Shown here in pieces: positions 18,251 through 27,796 of a stretch of 64,000 nt of DNA. The notes under the pieces are model-generated. The model had not been told where the DNA came from. It saw only the letters and a program-made list of their open reading frames with translations, and did no database searches. The stretch lies in NCBI RefSeq assembly GCF_014205845.1, contig NZ_JACHCR010000006.1, positions 205,252 through 269,251 on the forward strand, in the 5' to 3' direction. The stretch is from Mucilaginibacter cryoferens. Its GTDB lineage: Bacteria > Bacteroidota > Bacteroidia > Sphingobacteriales > Sphingobacteriaceae. Position 1 is the first letter of the stretch, and each line of letters starts with the position of its first letter. A program made the translations under genes and the position numbers.

Positions 18251-19684
18251 ATGGATACTAATACCTCGTTTAAACCTTCGTTAGGGTTAATTGACGCAAC
18301 TATGCTGGTAGCAGGCAGCATGATCGGTTCGGGCATATTTATTGTAAGCGCCGATATTACCCGTAATGTGGGCAGTGCCGGCTGGCTGTTGTTTGTTTGG
18401 CTCATAACCGGTTTTATGACACTTACGGCGGCTTTAAGCTACGGCGAGCTAAGCGCCATGTTCCCAAGGGCGGGCGGTCAGTACGTTTACCTTAAGGAAG
18501 CTTATAACCCCCTGGTAGGTTTTTTATACGGCTGGAGCTTTTTTACCGTGATACAAACCGCCACCATAGCCGCGGTAGGGGTAGCCTTTGCTAAATTTAC
18601 AGCCTATTTAATACCACAGCTGAGCGAAAATTTGGTTGCCATTAACCTGGGCTTTATTACTATATCGCCGGCGCAGTTGCTCTCTATATTGGTAATTGTG
18701 TTGTTAACCTACATCAACACCCGGGGCGTAAATAGCGGTAAAATTGTACAAACCATATTCACCATGGCCAAGCTGCTGAGTTTATTGGGGTTAATTGTAT
18801 TTGGTTTGTTTTCGCTAAAAGCCTCGGTATGGAACAGTAACTGGCACAACGCCTGGAACTTACATAGCCTGAAGGCCGATGGCTCAATAACTTCTTATAC
18901 CACTATAGCGGCGTTAGGTGCTATTGCGGCATCAATGGTGGGCTCTATTTTTAGCAGCGACTCGTGGAACAACGTAACCTTTATTGCCGGCGAGATCAAA
19001 AATCCCAAACGGAATATTGGCCTAAGCCTGGCTTTAGGTACCCTTATTGTTACTGTGATATACATTTTAACCAACATTATGTACACCGGGGTATTATCGC
19101 TACACGATATTGCAACTGCCGATAAGGATAGGGTAGGCGTAACCGCTTCACAGCAAATTTTTGGCAGCTCGGGTACGGTTATAATTGCCTTGCTTATTAT
19201 GGTATCAACCTTTGGCTGCAACAACGGGCTTATTATGAGTGGTGCCAGGGTGTATTACTCTATGGCGAAGGACCGACTGTTTTTTACTAAAGTGGGTACG
19301 CTTAATAAAAACTCGGTACCCGGTTTTGGCCTGTGGCTGCAATGTGCATTTGCCTGTTTGTGGAGCCTGAGTGGTAAATACGGCGACCTGCTGGATATGA
19401 TATCTTTTGTGGTGGTAGTTTTTTATGTGCTCACCATTATCGGCATATTTATACTGCGTAAAAAAATGCCGAATGCCGAACGTCCATACAAAGCATTTGG
19501 CTACCCGGTTTTGCCTGTAATTTACATTGTTATGGGTTTAGCTTTTTGCGTATTGCTTATTATTTATAAGCCCACTTATACCTGGCCCGGGTTAATTATT
19601 ACACTGGTTGGCATCCCTGTTTATTACCTTATTGGTGGTACCAAACAACTAGTGGAAACTGAAGAGATACTTACCGAAGTTTAA
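18251..19684 (+). CDS. APC-family amino-acid permease
   Basis: 477 aa, 12 predicted hydrophobic segments. The first helix carries the APC substrate-site glycines (GSMIGSGIFIVSADI), followed by AGGQYVYLKEAYNPLVGFLYGW, characteristic of the LAT/AdiC-like APC branch. It probably takes up amino acids (or exchanges them) across the inner membrane. It follows AraC by 138 bp and precedes a prolyl peptidase, so import of peptide-derived amino acids such as proline or hydroxyproline is plausible but not shown by the sequence. Confidence 0.88.
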   Translation: MDTNTSFKPSLGLIDATMLVAGSMIGSGIFIVSADITRNVGSAGWLLFVWLITGFMTLTAALSYGELSAMFPRAGGQYVYLKEAYNPLVGFLYGWSFFTVIQTATIAAVGVAFAKFTAYLIPQLSENLVAINLGFITISPAQLLSILVIVLLTYINTRGVNSGKIVQTIFTMAKLLSLLGLIVFGLFSLKASVWNSNWHNAWNLHSLKADGSITSYTTIAALGAIAASMVGSIFSSDSWNNVTFIAGEIKNPKRNIGLSLALGTLIVTVIYILTNIMYTGVLSLHDIATADKDRVGVTASQQIFGSSGTVIIALLIMVSTFGCNNGLIMSGARVYYSMAKDRLFFTKVGTLNKNSVPGFGLWLQCAFACLWSLSGKYGDLLDMISFVVVVFYVLTIIGIFILRKKMPNAERPYKAFGYPVLPVIYIVMGLAFCVLLIIYKPTYTWPGLIITLVGIPVYYLIGGTKQLVETEEILTEV

Positions 19685-19830
19685 ATTGCTTTAAATATTG
19701 GGCCACACGGCATAGTGCTTTTAAGGCGATACTTTTATAAAAGGATAATTGCGGCGTAATAGTTGGTAATTTATTGAAAGACGAACAGCTACTTAGTAAG
19801 TAATTTTAGCAAACATAAATTCTTTTCACT

Positions 19831-22152
19831 ATGCGCAGTATACGTTTACTTTTATACTCTTTTTTTACACCTCTCATCATATTTGTAGCCCACAATAGTT
19901 ACGCCCAGCAAACTAATGTTACACCGTATTTGCCTACACATCAACAGGTACTGCAATCTTATATCAATGCAGATAGGCTCGATTCGGCCTGGAAGAAATT
20001 ACCACTGGTTTATAGTATAAAGCCCAACTGGCAGGCAAATGGTAAACAATTTTGGTATACTAAACGGGTAAAAGACAACGGTACAGATTATTACTTTGTA
20101 AATGCCGAAAAGGGTTTAAAACACAAAGCATTTGACACTAAACAAATGGCCGATGCCATCGGCAATGCCCTGGGCACACCGCTACCGGTAAATAGACTTC
20201 ATATTACGACTATGTTTTATGGTGCTGATGAGAAGCAGGTGACACTTAAAACCGGCAACAACTGGCTAAAGTGCGATTTAAGCAATTATCATTGCGAAAA
20301 AACAACAGATACCGTATTTAAAGATTATGATGCCAACAGACCGCTGCAAACCCGCAAATACCGCTGGGAAGGCCAGGTAACAGATTCGGTTTCACCGGAT
20401 AAGCAGTGGACGGCGTTTGTAAAGGCCGGTAATATTTATGTAAGGTCATTAAAAGGCTCATCCGCAGAAATACAGTTTACTACAGATGGCACCGTTGATA
20501 AGCCCTATGGAGAAATTTCGTGGTCGCCGGATGGTAAGCATTTGGTTGCCTATCTCATCGATCCTAAAAAAACTAAAGAGGTATATTATATTTTAAGTTC
20601 GGTACCCGGTACCACACGCGGGCAGCTTAAGTCGCACGAGTATGATCAGCCCGGCGACGAATTTACATCCTACCAGCCTTTTATCTTCAATGTAGCCGAT
20701 AAGACCAAAATAAAGGTTGATGCCGAGAAACTTGATTTTTTTGGCGCCCCTACGCTGCATTGGCGAGATGGCGATAGTCGGTACTTTACCTATGAAAAGG
20801 TAGACAGAGGCCACCAGCGTTTCCGGATTATTGAGGTTGATGCCCAAACAGGTAAAACGCGCAATATTATCGACGAAAAAACAAATACTTTTATTTACGA
20901 GCAACGCATCTACACCCACTACCTGCCCAAAACACATGAACTGGTTTGGATTACCGAGAAAGACGGATGGCGCCATGCTTACCTGGTTAATGAACTAACG
21001 GGTAAAGAGAAACTGATAACCAGTGGCAACTGGGTTGTACGGGATATTGATAGCGTTGATGCAAAGAAAAGAGAGATCTGGTTTAGCGCCAGTGGCAAAA
21101 ATGCCGGCGAAGACCCATATTTTATTCATTACTACCGTATAAAATTTGATGGCAGTGCCCTTGTTGATCTTACCCCCGAAAAAGGTAACCACAGCATTAC
21201 TTTCTCGCCCGATAGAAAATACTATATTGATGCCTATTCGGAAGTTAATATAACGCCGCGCATCGTACTTAAAAACACAGCCAGCTTTAAGGTGATTACC
21301 GAACTGGAATACCAGGATTTGAGCGATCTGTTGGCAACCGGCATTAAATTGCCAGAAGTATTTATAGCAAAAGCACGCGATGGCAAAACAGATATATGGG
21401 GCGTAGTTTATCGCCCGGCTAATATGGACCCAACCCAAAGCTACCCGGTAATTGAAAACATTTATGCCGGTCCGCAAGATTCCTTTGTGCCTAAAAGCTT
21501 CTCTGTTATTAATGAGATGCAAAGCATTGCGCAGCTTGGTTTTATTGTGGTGCAGATAGATGGTATGGGCACAGCAAACCGTTCCAAAGCATTTCATGAT
21601 GTATGCTGGCATAACCTGGCCGATGCGGGCTTTCCCGATCGTATTTTATGGATGCAGGCGTTAGCCGCAAAATATCCGCAGGCTGATATAAGCCGGGTAG
21701 GGGTTTACGGTACATCGGCAGGTGGGCAAAACTCGGCGGGGGCACTTTTGTTTCATCCAGAGTTTTATAAAGCAGGTGTATCTGCCTGTGGTTGCCACGA
21801 TAACCGCATCGATAAACAATGGTGGAACGAGCAATGGATGGGCTACCCGGTAGGGCCACATTACGAGCAGCAATCAAACATTACCAATGCCGGCAAGTTA
21901 AAAGGCAGTTTAATGCTGATAGTAGGAGAGGCTGATAATAACGTGCCGCCAGAATCAACCTATCGTTTTGCCGATGCACTGATAAAAAATAATAAATATT
22001 TTGATTTACTTACCGTACCCGGAATGGGGCACAGCGATGGTGGCCCCTATGGGCGCAAAAAGAAAAAGGACTTTTTTGTGCAGCACCTTTTGTACGCCCA
22101 GCCACCTGCACGTAATACAGATGAGCTTACGGCAACGGGCGAGGCGCAATAG
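19831..22152 (+). CDS. S9-family (DPP IV-like) serine peptidase
   Basis: 773 aa. Signal peptide 1-25 (NSYA-Q), a beta-propeller ('DPPIV_N') at ~120-500 with SPDGKHLVAYLIDPKK repeats, and a C-terminal alpha/beta hydrolase. The catalytic triad is readable: Ser629 (GTSAGG), Asp702 (EADNNVPPES) and His734 (GMGHSDGG). These secreted enzymes cut after proline (or alanine) near peptide N-termini. The DPP IV 'double Glu' motif was not recognised, so dipeptidyl specificity is uncertain. Next to a permease and a possible hydroxyproline-pathway enzyme, it may process proline-rich peptides. Confidence 0.88.
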   Translation: MRSIRLLLYSFFTPLIIFVAHNSYAQQTNVTPYLPTHQQVLQSYINADRLDSAWKKLPLVYSIKPNWQANGKQFWYTKRVKDNGTDYYFVNAEKGLKHKAFDTKQMADAIGNALGTPLPVNRLHITTMFYGADEKQVTLKTGNNWLKCDLSNYHCEKTTDTVFKDYDANRPLQTRKYRWEGQVTDSVSPDKQWTAFVKAGNIYVRSLKGSSAEIQFTTDGTVDKPYGEISWSPDGKHLVAYLIDPKKTKEVYYILSSVPGTTRGQLKSHEYDQPGDEFTSYQPFIFNVADKTKIKVDAEKLDFFGAPTLHWRDGDSRYFTYEKVDRGHQRFRIIEVDAQTGKTRNIIDEKTNTFIYEQRIYTHYLPKTHELVWITEKDGWRHAYLVNELTGKEKLITSGNWVVRDIDSVDAKKREIWFSASGKNAGEDPYFIHYYRIKFDGSALVDLTPEKGNHSITFSPDRKYYIDAYSEVNITPRIVLKNTASFKVITELEYQDLSDLLATGIKLPEVFIAKARDGKTDIWGVVYRPANMDPTQSYPVIENIYAGPQDSFVPKSFSVINEMQSIAQLGFIVVQIDGMGTANRSKAFHDVCWHNLADAGFPDRILWMQALAAKYPQADISRVGVYGTSAGGQNSAGALLFHPEFYKAGVSACGCHDNRIDKQWWNEQWMGYPVGPHYEQQSNITNAGKLKGSLMLIVGEADNNVPPESTYRFADALIKNNKYFDLLTVPGMGHSDGGPYGRKKKKDFFVQHLLYAQPPARNTDELTATGEAQ

Positions 22153-22281
22153 TTATATGCATACAATCTTTTATTTGGTTTGATAATGATTGGTTAAGAT
22201 GGCGCTTCGGATTGGAAAGCAGCCACCTGGCCTTTAGTTAACCGGTAAATTGTTAAGATTTTGGTTAATAGTTAAAAGATG

Positions 22282-22313
22282 GTCGTACAGGGTTATCTCT
22301 GTGCGGCCTCTTT
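22282..22313 (+). terminator. Possible terminator after the S9 peptidase
   Basis: GTCGTACAG (22283-22291) pairs with CTGTGCGGC with two G-T pairs, followed by a CTCTTTATTTG tract. Weak, but correctly placed between the peptidase and GH43 genes. Confidence 0.4.
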
Positions 22314-22372
22314 ATTTGTTGCAAGAATAAGGCTGTTAGTATACAGCCACGTTAAAATATTGATATCCTGCT

Positions 22373-25300
22373 ATGTTTAAACAAAAAGCTATTTTAAAGG
22401 TCACGCTATTTTATTTGTGCCTCGTGCTGTTTTCTGCCAACGGATATAGCCAGCAAGTAGCTACTGCCCCAGGCAATGGAAACCCTATCATTCCCGGTTA
22501 CTTTGCCGATCCTACGGTGAAAAAATTTGGCGATACCTATTATATTTATGCAACTACCGATGGTAATGGCGGTGGCTTAGGCCCCTCGCAGGTGTGGACT
22601 TCAAAGGACTTTGTAAACTGGACCATGCAGGATATGAACTGGCCAACCACACATAACTACTGGGCACCCGATGTTGCTTTGGGTACTGATGGTAAGTATT
22701 ACCTGTACTATTGCCAGCCAACTGTAGAGATCTACGGTGCATCGGCATCTACTCCAACCGGCCCATGGACACCTTTATTTGCAGATGGTAAACCAGTACT
22801 CACCAACCTGTACGTACCGGGCGTAATTACGCTCGACGGGCAAACCTTTAAAGATGACGACGGCAAATTTTACATGACCTGGGGTACCTGGGGCATTTAT
22901 CCGGGCTATGGCTGCGGTGTAGGGGTGCTCAATCCGGATATGCGGTCGTTTGCCAAAACCGCCAAAATCCCTAACACCGATGCCACCGATTTTTTTGAGG
23001 GCTCTTTTATGTTTAAGCGGAAAGGTATTTATTACTTACTATATTCCTCTGGTTTTTGCGAAAATGAAACCTACCGCGTACAATACGCTACCAGTAAAAC
23101 CAGCCCAATGGCAGGCTTTGTGTATGGTAAAAACAATCCTATACTGGCCACTAACGCCGATGGTACAGTGCACGGGCCGGGGCATAATTCGGTATTGCAG
23201 GTTGGCGACGATTATTATATCATTTATCACCGGCATAATAATCCACACTCTGGTGGAGGGTATAACCGGCAGGTTTGTGCCGATAAGCTTGTTTTTGATA
23301 CCGAAGGAAATATTGAAAAAGTAGTAGCCACACATACCGGTATTGGTCTGCTGGCTAAAAGCAGCGAGCCATATCCCAATTTGGTTTATCAAAAAAAGGT
23401 GACGGCATCATCGTTTTATAATAATGATTATAAGCCGGAGTTTGCGGTTGATGACAACAACGGTACTTTGTGGAAACCTAAAGACAATAGCACCGCGCCG
23501 GCATGGCTACAGGTGGATCTGGGCAAGGTAACCACCATCAAAAAAATACTTACACAGTTTGAATATGCCACATGGTATTATCAGTACCTGATACAATATT
23601 CGGTAGATGGAAAACAATGGCAAACTTTTGCCGATAAAAGGAACAACCATTGGCATGGCAGCCCGGCCATTGATGAGGGAGATGTAAAGGCAAGGTATGT
23701 AAAGATAACCATTACAGGTACCGAATATCCGGGTTTGTATAAGGCCATTTGGAATTTTAAAATTTATGGCGGCGGTGCTCATGAGTTTGCTCCACCTAAT
23801 ATTCATCAATCGCAGTTAGCAATAACGTATAATCAACAAGGTTTGTTGATTGATATAGATGCCGATAAATTGCAGGCCGGCACCCTGGTTAAAAAATGGG
23901 CTAATTACGGTACTCTTGGCGGCGCTTTTCAATCAGAAGGCAAAGCCCCTGTGGTTGACTTTGTGGCCGGGAAAAAGGCCGTTGTATTCAATGGCTCGCA
24001 ATCATTAAGTTCAACGTTTAACGTGCCCCGGTCTTTAGCAGGTAATAATAGCTACACAGTATCTTTTTGGGCCTATACCAATGAGTTAAAAGACGAAAAC
24101 CCATTACTAACCTGGACAAAAAGCACCGAGCAACTTACCGGCGCCACCTTTGGCTACGGCAGTAACCACGATATGGGCGCAGCGCAGCATTTTGGCTACG
24201 CCGATATTCCGTTCGGTAAAAACTCATCTCTGACAAGCAAATGGCACCACGTGGCTATTACTTTTGATGGGACATTTGAAAAAGTATTTGTTGATGGTGA
24301 GCTGAACAACCAGGAAAATAAAATGCTCTTTGTGCAATGTGCCGATAACTTTCTTTTGGGTACGCAGAATAATAGTCCGGCACATTTTTCGGGAGCCATA
24401 GCTTCGCTCCAGGTTTACGATAGGGCATTGACTGATACAGGTGTTAAAACTCTTTTCAAAACAGTAAAGAAAGCCGATGTTGTTGTTTATCTAAACGCAG
24501 CTAAACTGCCTTACGGAAAGTTAAAAAAACGGGCTAATGACGGCGATGCAGGCGGTACTTTTGTAGCAGGTAAAGCCAGCCCGGAGGTAACTGATGCCGG
24601 CGGCAGAATTGCCTTTAGCTTTAAAAATGGCGAGAGTTTCACCTTAAATGCTCCATTAGATCCCCAAACATTTAAAGGTAATTATAGTGTAGCCGCGATG
24701 GTTTATACGCCTGTAGATCAAAATAATAAGGTTATAGCGTGTTTTGGTGCATCAGCCAATAAAAGTTCGGCTGCTCTTAACTTCTCGGGAATGCCGGGCA
24801 AATGGCATTTGATAGTTAAAACATACAATGGAAAGACAGCCACTGACTATGTTGATGGCACTTTAGCGCGTACGTATGCACAAAACAGAGTTCTAAATTC
24901 AAAGGATAGTTTAAGGATAGGGGAGGATTTTACGGGAGCGCTTGCAAGCCTGGTTGTTTACAGGCAAGCACTTACTGTGGCAGAAGTAAAAACAATAACA
25001 TCAACCGCTTTTGAAAGTCTGCATCCACCTGTTGGAGCCAATTTAAACTATAAACAGGTAGCGAAAGCCATATCGCCAAATATGATAGATATGGAAGCAG
25101 GCAATGATGATTTAAGTAATGCCGATGGTTTGCAGTACTATTTTACAAACCTGGATGCCACCGGTAAATCAAATAGTTGGGTAAATGAGCCTTATTTTGT
25201 TGATTACGGATTGTCGCCAAATAAAAGATACAATTACAGTTATAAAGTGCGGGATATTTTTGGCAATGTTACTGCCAATGCCGCTATTGTATCGGCATCT

Positions 25301-25957
25301 ACAGATACAGGCCAGTTTATAAGCTATGCAGATAATTTTGCAACAAGTAAAGATTATCTGCTTACAGGCACCAAAGGTGCTATTTGGGATGGCTTGGTAG
25401 GTAAGTCAGACACCATATCAGCAAAACACAACAGCCTGAAGCTGGCATCACAGGGAACCAACTGGGATGGGGGTACGCCTTACGGCCCCTTTTTATATAA
25501 AAATGTAAAAGGCAATTTTATAGCCGAAGTGGAATTGACAGACATAACCGGCTTTGTCCAAAAAAAGGTGGCTGGTAATAATGAAGCGGGCCTTATGGTG
25601 AGGGCGGTAAGAGATACTACTAAAATCAACAGTACCGAACAGCTATTGCAGAACGGGATCTTCCCGGCATGGAATGTTGGTAATATGTTTACCAATTTTG
25701 TTGATGGCGACCGCCGGCAGGCCAACACACAATCATCATGGAACTTTAACCGTTACCTGCAAATTGAGCGCCGAGGCAATTTGTTTTACATACGTACCAG
25801 TAATGATGCCATCAATTGGGTTGATATGCCCGGCAGCCCAGCGTTGCGGACTGATTTGAACGAGAAGGAGGTACAGGTAGGTTTATACCAATGTACGTAC
25901 GGCCCCAAACCAGCTACCGGTAGTTTTTCAAACTTTAGACTGTTTCTGTTACGCTGA
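22373..25957 (+). CDS. Secreted multidomain GH43 glycosidase with discoidin and two LamG domains
   Basis: 1194 aa. Signal peptide 1-26 (NGYS-Q). A five-bladed GH43 propeller spans ~38-345 with PGYFADPT (Asp46, general base), LDGQTFKDDDG (Asp155, probable pKa modulator) and FFEGSF (Glu209, general acid). Then an F5/8 type C domain (~360-470: KVTASSFYNNDYKPEFAVDDNNGTLWKP), two LamG/concanavalin domains (~500-690 and ~700-880), an Fn3-like linker and a DUF1349-type C-terminal domain (~985-1194). GH43 enzymes are mostly alpha-L-arabinofuranosidases or beta-xylosidases. Near two beta-L-arabinofuranosidases, an arabinose-containing plant polymer is the likely target. The many binding domains suggest action on insoluble material. 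Confidence 0.88.
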   Translation: MFKQKAILKVTLFYLCLVLFSANGYSQQVATAPGNGNPIIPGYFADPTVKKFGDTYYIYATTDGNGGGLGPSQVWTSKDFVNWTMQDMNWPTTHNYWAPDVALGTDGKYYLYYCQPTVEIYGASASTPTGPWTPLFADGKPVLTNLYVPGVITLDGQTFKDDDGKFYMTWGTWGIYPGYGCGVGVLNPDMRSFAKTAKIPNTDATDFFEGSFMFKRKGIYYLLYSSGFCENETYRVQYATSKTSPMAGFVYGKNNPILATNADGTVHGPGHNSVLQVGDDYYIIYHRHNNPHSGGGYNRQVCADKLVFDTEGNIEKVVATHTGIGLLAKSSEPYPNLVYQKKVTASSFYNNDYKPEFAVDDNNGTLWKPKDNSTAPAWLQVDLGKVTTIKKILTQFEYATWYYQYLIQYSVDGKQWQTFADKRNNHWHGSPAIDEGDVKARYVKITITGTEYPGLYKAIWNFKIYGGGAHEFAPPNIHQSQLAITYNQQGLLIDIDADKLQAGTLVKKWANYGTLGGAFQSEGKAPVVDFVAGKKAVVFNGSQSLSSTFNVPRSLAGNNSYTVSFWAYTNELKDENPLLTWTKSTEQLTGATFGYGSNHDMGAAQHFGYADIPFGKNSSLTSKWHHVAITFDGTFEKVFVDGELNNQENKMLFVQCADNFLLGTQNNSPAHFSGAIASLQVYDRALTDTGVKTLFKTVKKADVVVYLNAAKLPYGKLKKRANDGDAGGTFVAGKASPEVTDAGGRIAFSFKNGESFTLNAPLDPQTFKGNYSVAAMVYTPVDQNNKVIACFGASANKSSAALNFSGMPGKWHLIVKTYNGKTATDYVDGTLARTYAQNRVLNSKDSLRIGEDFTGALASLVVYRQALTVAEVKTITSTAFESLHPPVGANLNYKQVAKAISPNMIDMEAGNDDLSNADGLQYYFTNLDATGKSNSWVNEPYFVDYGLSPNKRYNYSYKVRDIFGNVTANAAIVSASTDTGQFISYADNFATSKDYLLTGTKGAIWDGLVGKSDTISAKHNSLKLASQGTNWDGGTPYGPFLYKNVKGNFIAEVELTDITGFVQKKVAGNNEAGLMVRAVRDTTKINSTEQLLQNGIFPAWNVGNMFTNFVDGDRRQANTQSSWNFNRYLQIERRGNLFYIRTSNDAINWVDMPGSPALRTDLNEKEVQVGLYQCTYGPKPATGSFSNFRLFLLR

Positions 25958-25968
25958 TTTTAAGCGGC

Positions 25969-26475
25969 TCAGCTGTTCTTATTGGCCGATGGAAACGGAT
26001 TGGGCGGTATGTCAATAGGGAACGCTGCCTCATGTTTAGATTGTTTCATCACAAAAGTACTTTGTACCGATCCTATGGCCATAATATGGAATAGATCGTT
26101 CATTAAAAACTGATGATAGGTTTCCAGATCTTTTACGGCTACCCTTAAAATAAAATCATAAATGCCAGACATGTGGTAGCATTCCAGTACCTCAGGAAAT
26201 TGAATAATTGCCTTCTCAAAATTGCGCAGGCTATCCTGCGAATGGTCTTTAAGCTGTATGTGTGTAAAAGCGATCAGGCTTCGTTCAATTTTTTTGGCAT
26301 CAAGTACGGCAACATATTTTTTAATAAAGCCCTCTTCTTCCAGCCGCTTTATTCGCCTGTAAATAGGCGATGCGGTTTTGTGCAGTTTATCGGCAATTTC
26401 CTGGTTGGTAAGGCGCGCGTTTTCCTGTAATAGCTTTAGAATACTAATATCGGTATTGTCGAGTTCGTTAAGCAT
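25969..26475 (-). CDS. Lrp/AsnC-family transcriptional regulator
   Basis: 168 aa. An N-terminal winged HTH (LDNTDISILKLLQENARLTNQEIADKLHKTASPIYRRIKRLEEEGFIKKYVAVLD) is followed by the RAM effector-binding domain (~70-150: ECYHMSGIYDFILRVAVKDLETYHQFL). It is divergently transcribed from the threonine dehydrogenase gene with 150 bp between starts, the usual arrangement for a local amino-acid-responsive regulator. Its stop is 11 bp from that of the convergent GH43 gene, with no obvious terminator in between. Confidence 0.92.
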   Translation of the reverse strand: MLNELDNTDISILKLLQENARLTNQEIADKLHKTASPIYRRIKRLEEEGFIKKYVAVLDAKKIERSLIAFTHIQLKDHSQDSLRNFEKAIIQFPEVLECYHMSGIYDFILRVAVKDLETYHQFLMNDLFHIMAIGSVQSTFVMKQSKHEAAFPIDIPPNPFPSANKNS

Positions 26476-26501
26476 AGATGTGTTTACTGCAAATTAATAT
26501 T

Positions 26502-26523
26502 CAAACATAATTCATTGCGCAAT
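26502..26523. promoter_or_regulatory. Lrp promoter -7 box and ATTGCGCAAT palindrome
   Basis: On the minus strand TATGTTTG (26502-26509) fits the TAnnTTTG -7 box for the Lrp gene. ATTGCGCAAT at 26514-26523 is a perfect 10-bp palindrome lying in the spacer just upstream of it, so it is well placed as an autoregulatory operator shared with the divergent dehydrogenase gene. Confidence 0.55.
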
Positions 26524-26627
26524 ATTTTTTCTGATAATTGCTTGTTTTTGATTAAATATTTCAATTAATTGATTTCTGTGATGTTATTGAGTGATAAATC
26601 TGATTTTTGATGCAAATAATCACCTTT

Positions 26628-27590
26628 ATGAATTGTCAAAAAATGATATTGGTAACCGGTGCCTGTGGGCAAATAGGTACCGAACTTGTGAAAGCGCTGC
26701 GCGATAAACATGGTAACCAAAATGTGATAGCCACTGATATCAGAGACGTTACAGATACTTCAGACGGTCCATATTTTCGTTTGGATGTATTGGATAGGGG
26801 AGAATTACAAAAGCTGGTTAGTGAGCTAAATATAACCCACATTTATCATCTTGCCGCTGTATTATCTGCCAACGGCGAAAAAAATCCGATAGGTGCCTGG
26901 GATCTTAATATGCAAAGTTTGCTTAATGTGTTAGAAGTTGCGCGTATAGAAAACCTTCAGCAGGTTTTTTGGCCAAGCAGCATCGCCGTATTCGGCCCCG
27001 AGTCGCCAAAAGAACTTTGCGGTCAGTACGCTTTAACAGAGCCAACAACCGTTTATGGTATAAGCAAAGCCGCTGGCGAACATTGGTGCAGGTACTATCA
27101 TCAACAATACGGGCTTGATGTGCGCAGTCTGCGCTATCCCGGTCTTATCAGTCACTCGGCCCAGGCAGGTGGTGGCACTACCGATTACGCCGTTGATATT
27201 TTTCATCAGGCGGTAAATAAAGGGTCTTATGCGTGTTATTTAAAAGATGATACCCGTTTACCAATGTTGTATATGCCCGATGCAGTGCGCGCTACGTTAG
27301 AGTTGATGGATGCCCCGGCAGAGCAACTTACTATACGTTCTTCATATAACCTGGCCGGCATTTCTTTTACGCCCGAGCAACTGGCTATCGGTATCAATGC
27401 TCATTTGCCAGATTTTACCATAAGCTATCAACCCGATAAACGCCAGGCGATAGCCGACAGCTGGCCTGCTTCTATTGACGATAAACAGGCCGCGAAAGAC
27501 TGGGGATGGGCCCCTGCCTACGATCTGCAAGATATGATAGCAGATATGCTGCTGCATTTAGATACCCATGCGCATGAGAATTTTGCATGA
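26628..27590 (+). CDS. SDR-type L-threonine 3-dehydrogenase
   Basis: About 320 aa, extended SDR (NAD-dependent epimerase-like) fold. NAD motif TGACGQIGTEL, Asp of the second strand (VIATDIRD), catalytic Ser/Tyr/Lys in PSSIAVFG and YGISKAAGE, then RYPGLISHSAQAGGGTTDYAVDIF and PMLYMPDAVRATLELM, which are signatures of the SDR threonine dehydrogenases of Flavobacterium and Cupriavidus rather than of UDP-sugar epimerases. It oxidises threonine to 2-amino-3-ketobutyrate. The divergent Lrp regulator supports amino-acid control. ATG at 26628 or 26643 both fit; the ATG at 26607 adds an unlikely hydrophobic start. Confidence 0.85.
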   Translation: MNCQKMILVTGACGQIGTELVKALRDKHGNQNVIATDIRDVTDTSDGPYFRLDVLDRGELQKLVSELNITHIYHLAAVLSANGEKNPIGAWDLNMQSLLNVLEVARIENLQQVFWPSSIAVFGPESPKELCGQYALTEPTTVYGISKAAGEHWCRYYHQQYGLDVRSLRYPGLISHSAQAGGGTTDYAVDIFHQAVNKGSYACYLKDDTRLPMLYMPDAVRATLELMDAPAEQLTIRSSYNLAGISFTPEQLAIGINAHLPDFTISYQPDKRQAIADSWPASIDDKQAAKDWGWAPAYDLQDMIADMLLHLDTHAHENFA

Positions 27591-27618
27591 TAGCGTAGCT
27601 CAACAATAATAATTATAA

Positions 27619-27660
27619 AACCCATCAGCTTACCGTTTTAAACTGGTAAGCTGATGGGTT
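27619..27660. terminator. Bidirectional terminator
   Basis: A perfect 16-bp stem (27619-27634 with 27645-27660) with a 10-base loop lies between the convergent dehydrogenase (+) and antiporter (-) genes. On the minus strand it is followed by TTTTATAATT, on the plus strand by CTGTGTTTTT. Confidence 0.88.
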
Positions 27661-27796
27661 CTGTGTTTTTACGCTGGGTATTAGCAATTCATAAAACTTC
27701 GGTAAATATCATAAAAAGTCTTCTGGTACCGCTTTTACCTAAAGCCGTGATCATGTATATTTACATTAACAGAACCGCGGATTATCCCATTATTGA

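Noticed and set aside
20995..21612. 205-codon minus-strand open frame
   Set aside because: Fully antisense to the well-supported S9 peptidase; its composition is that of a shadow frame.
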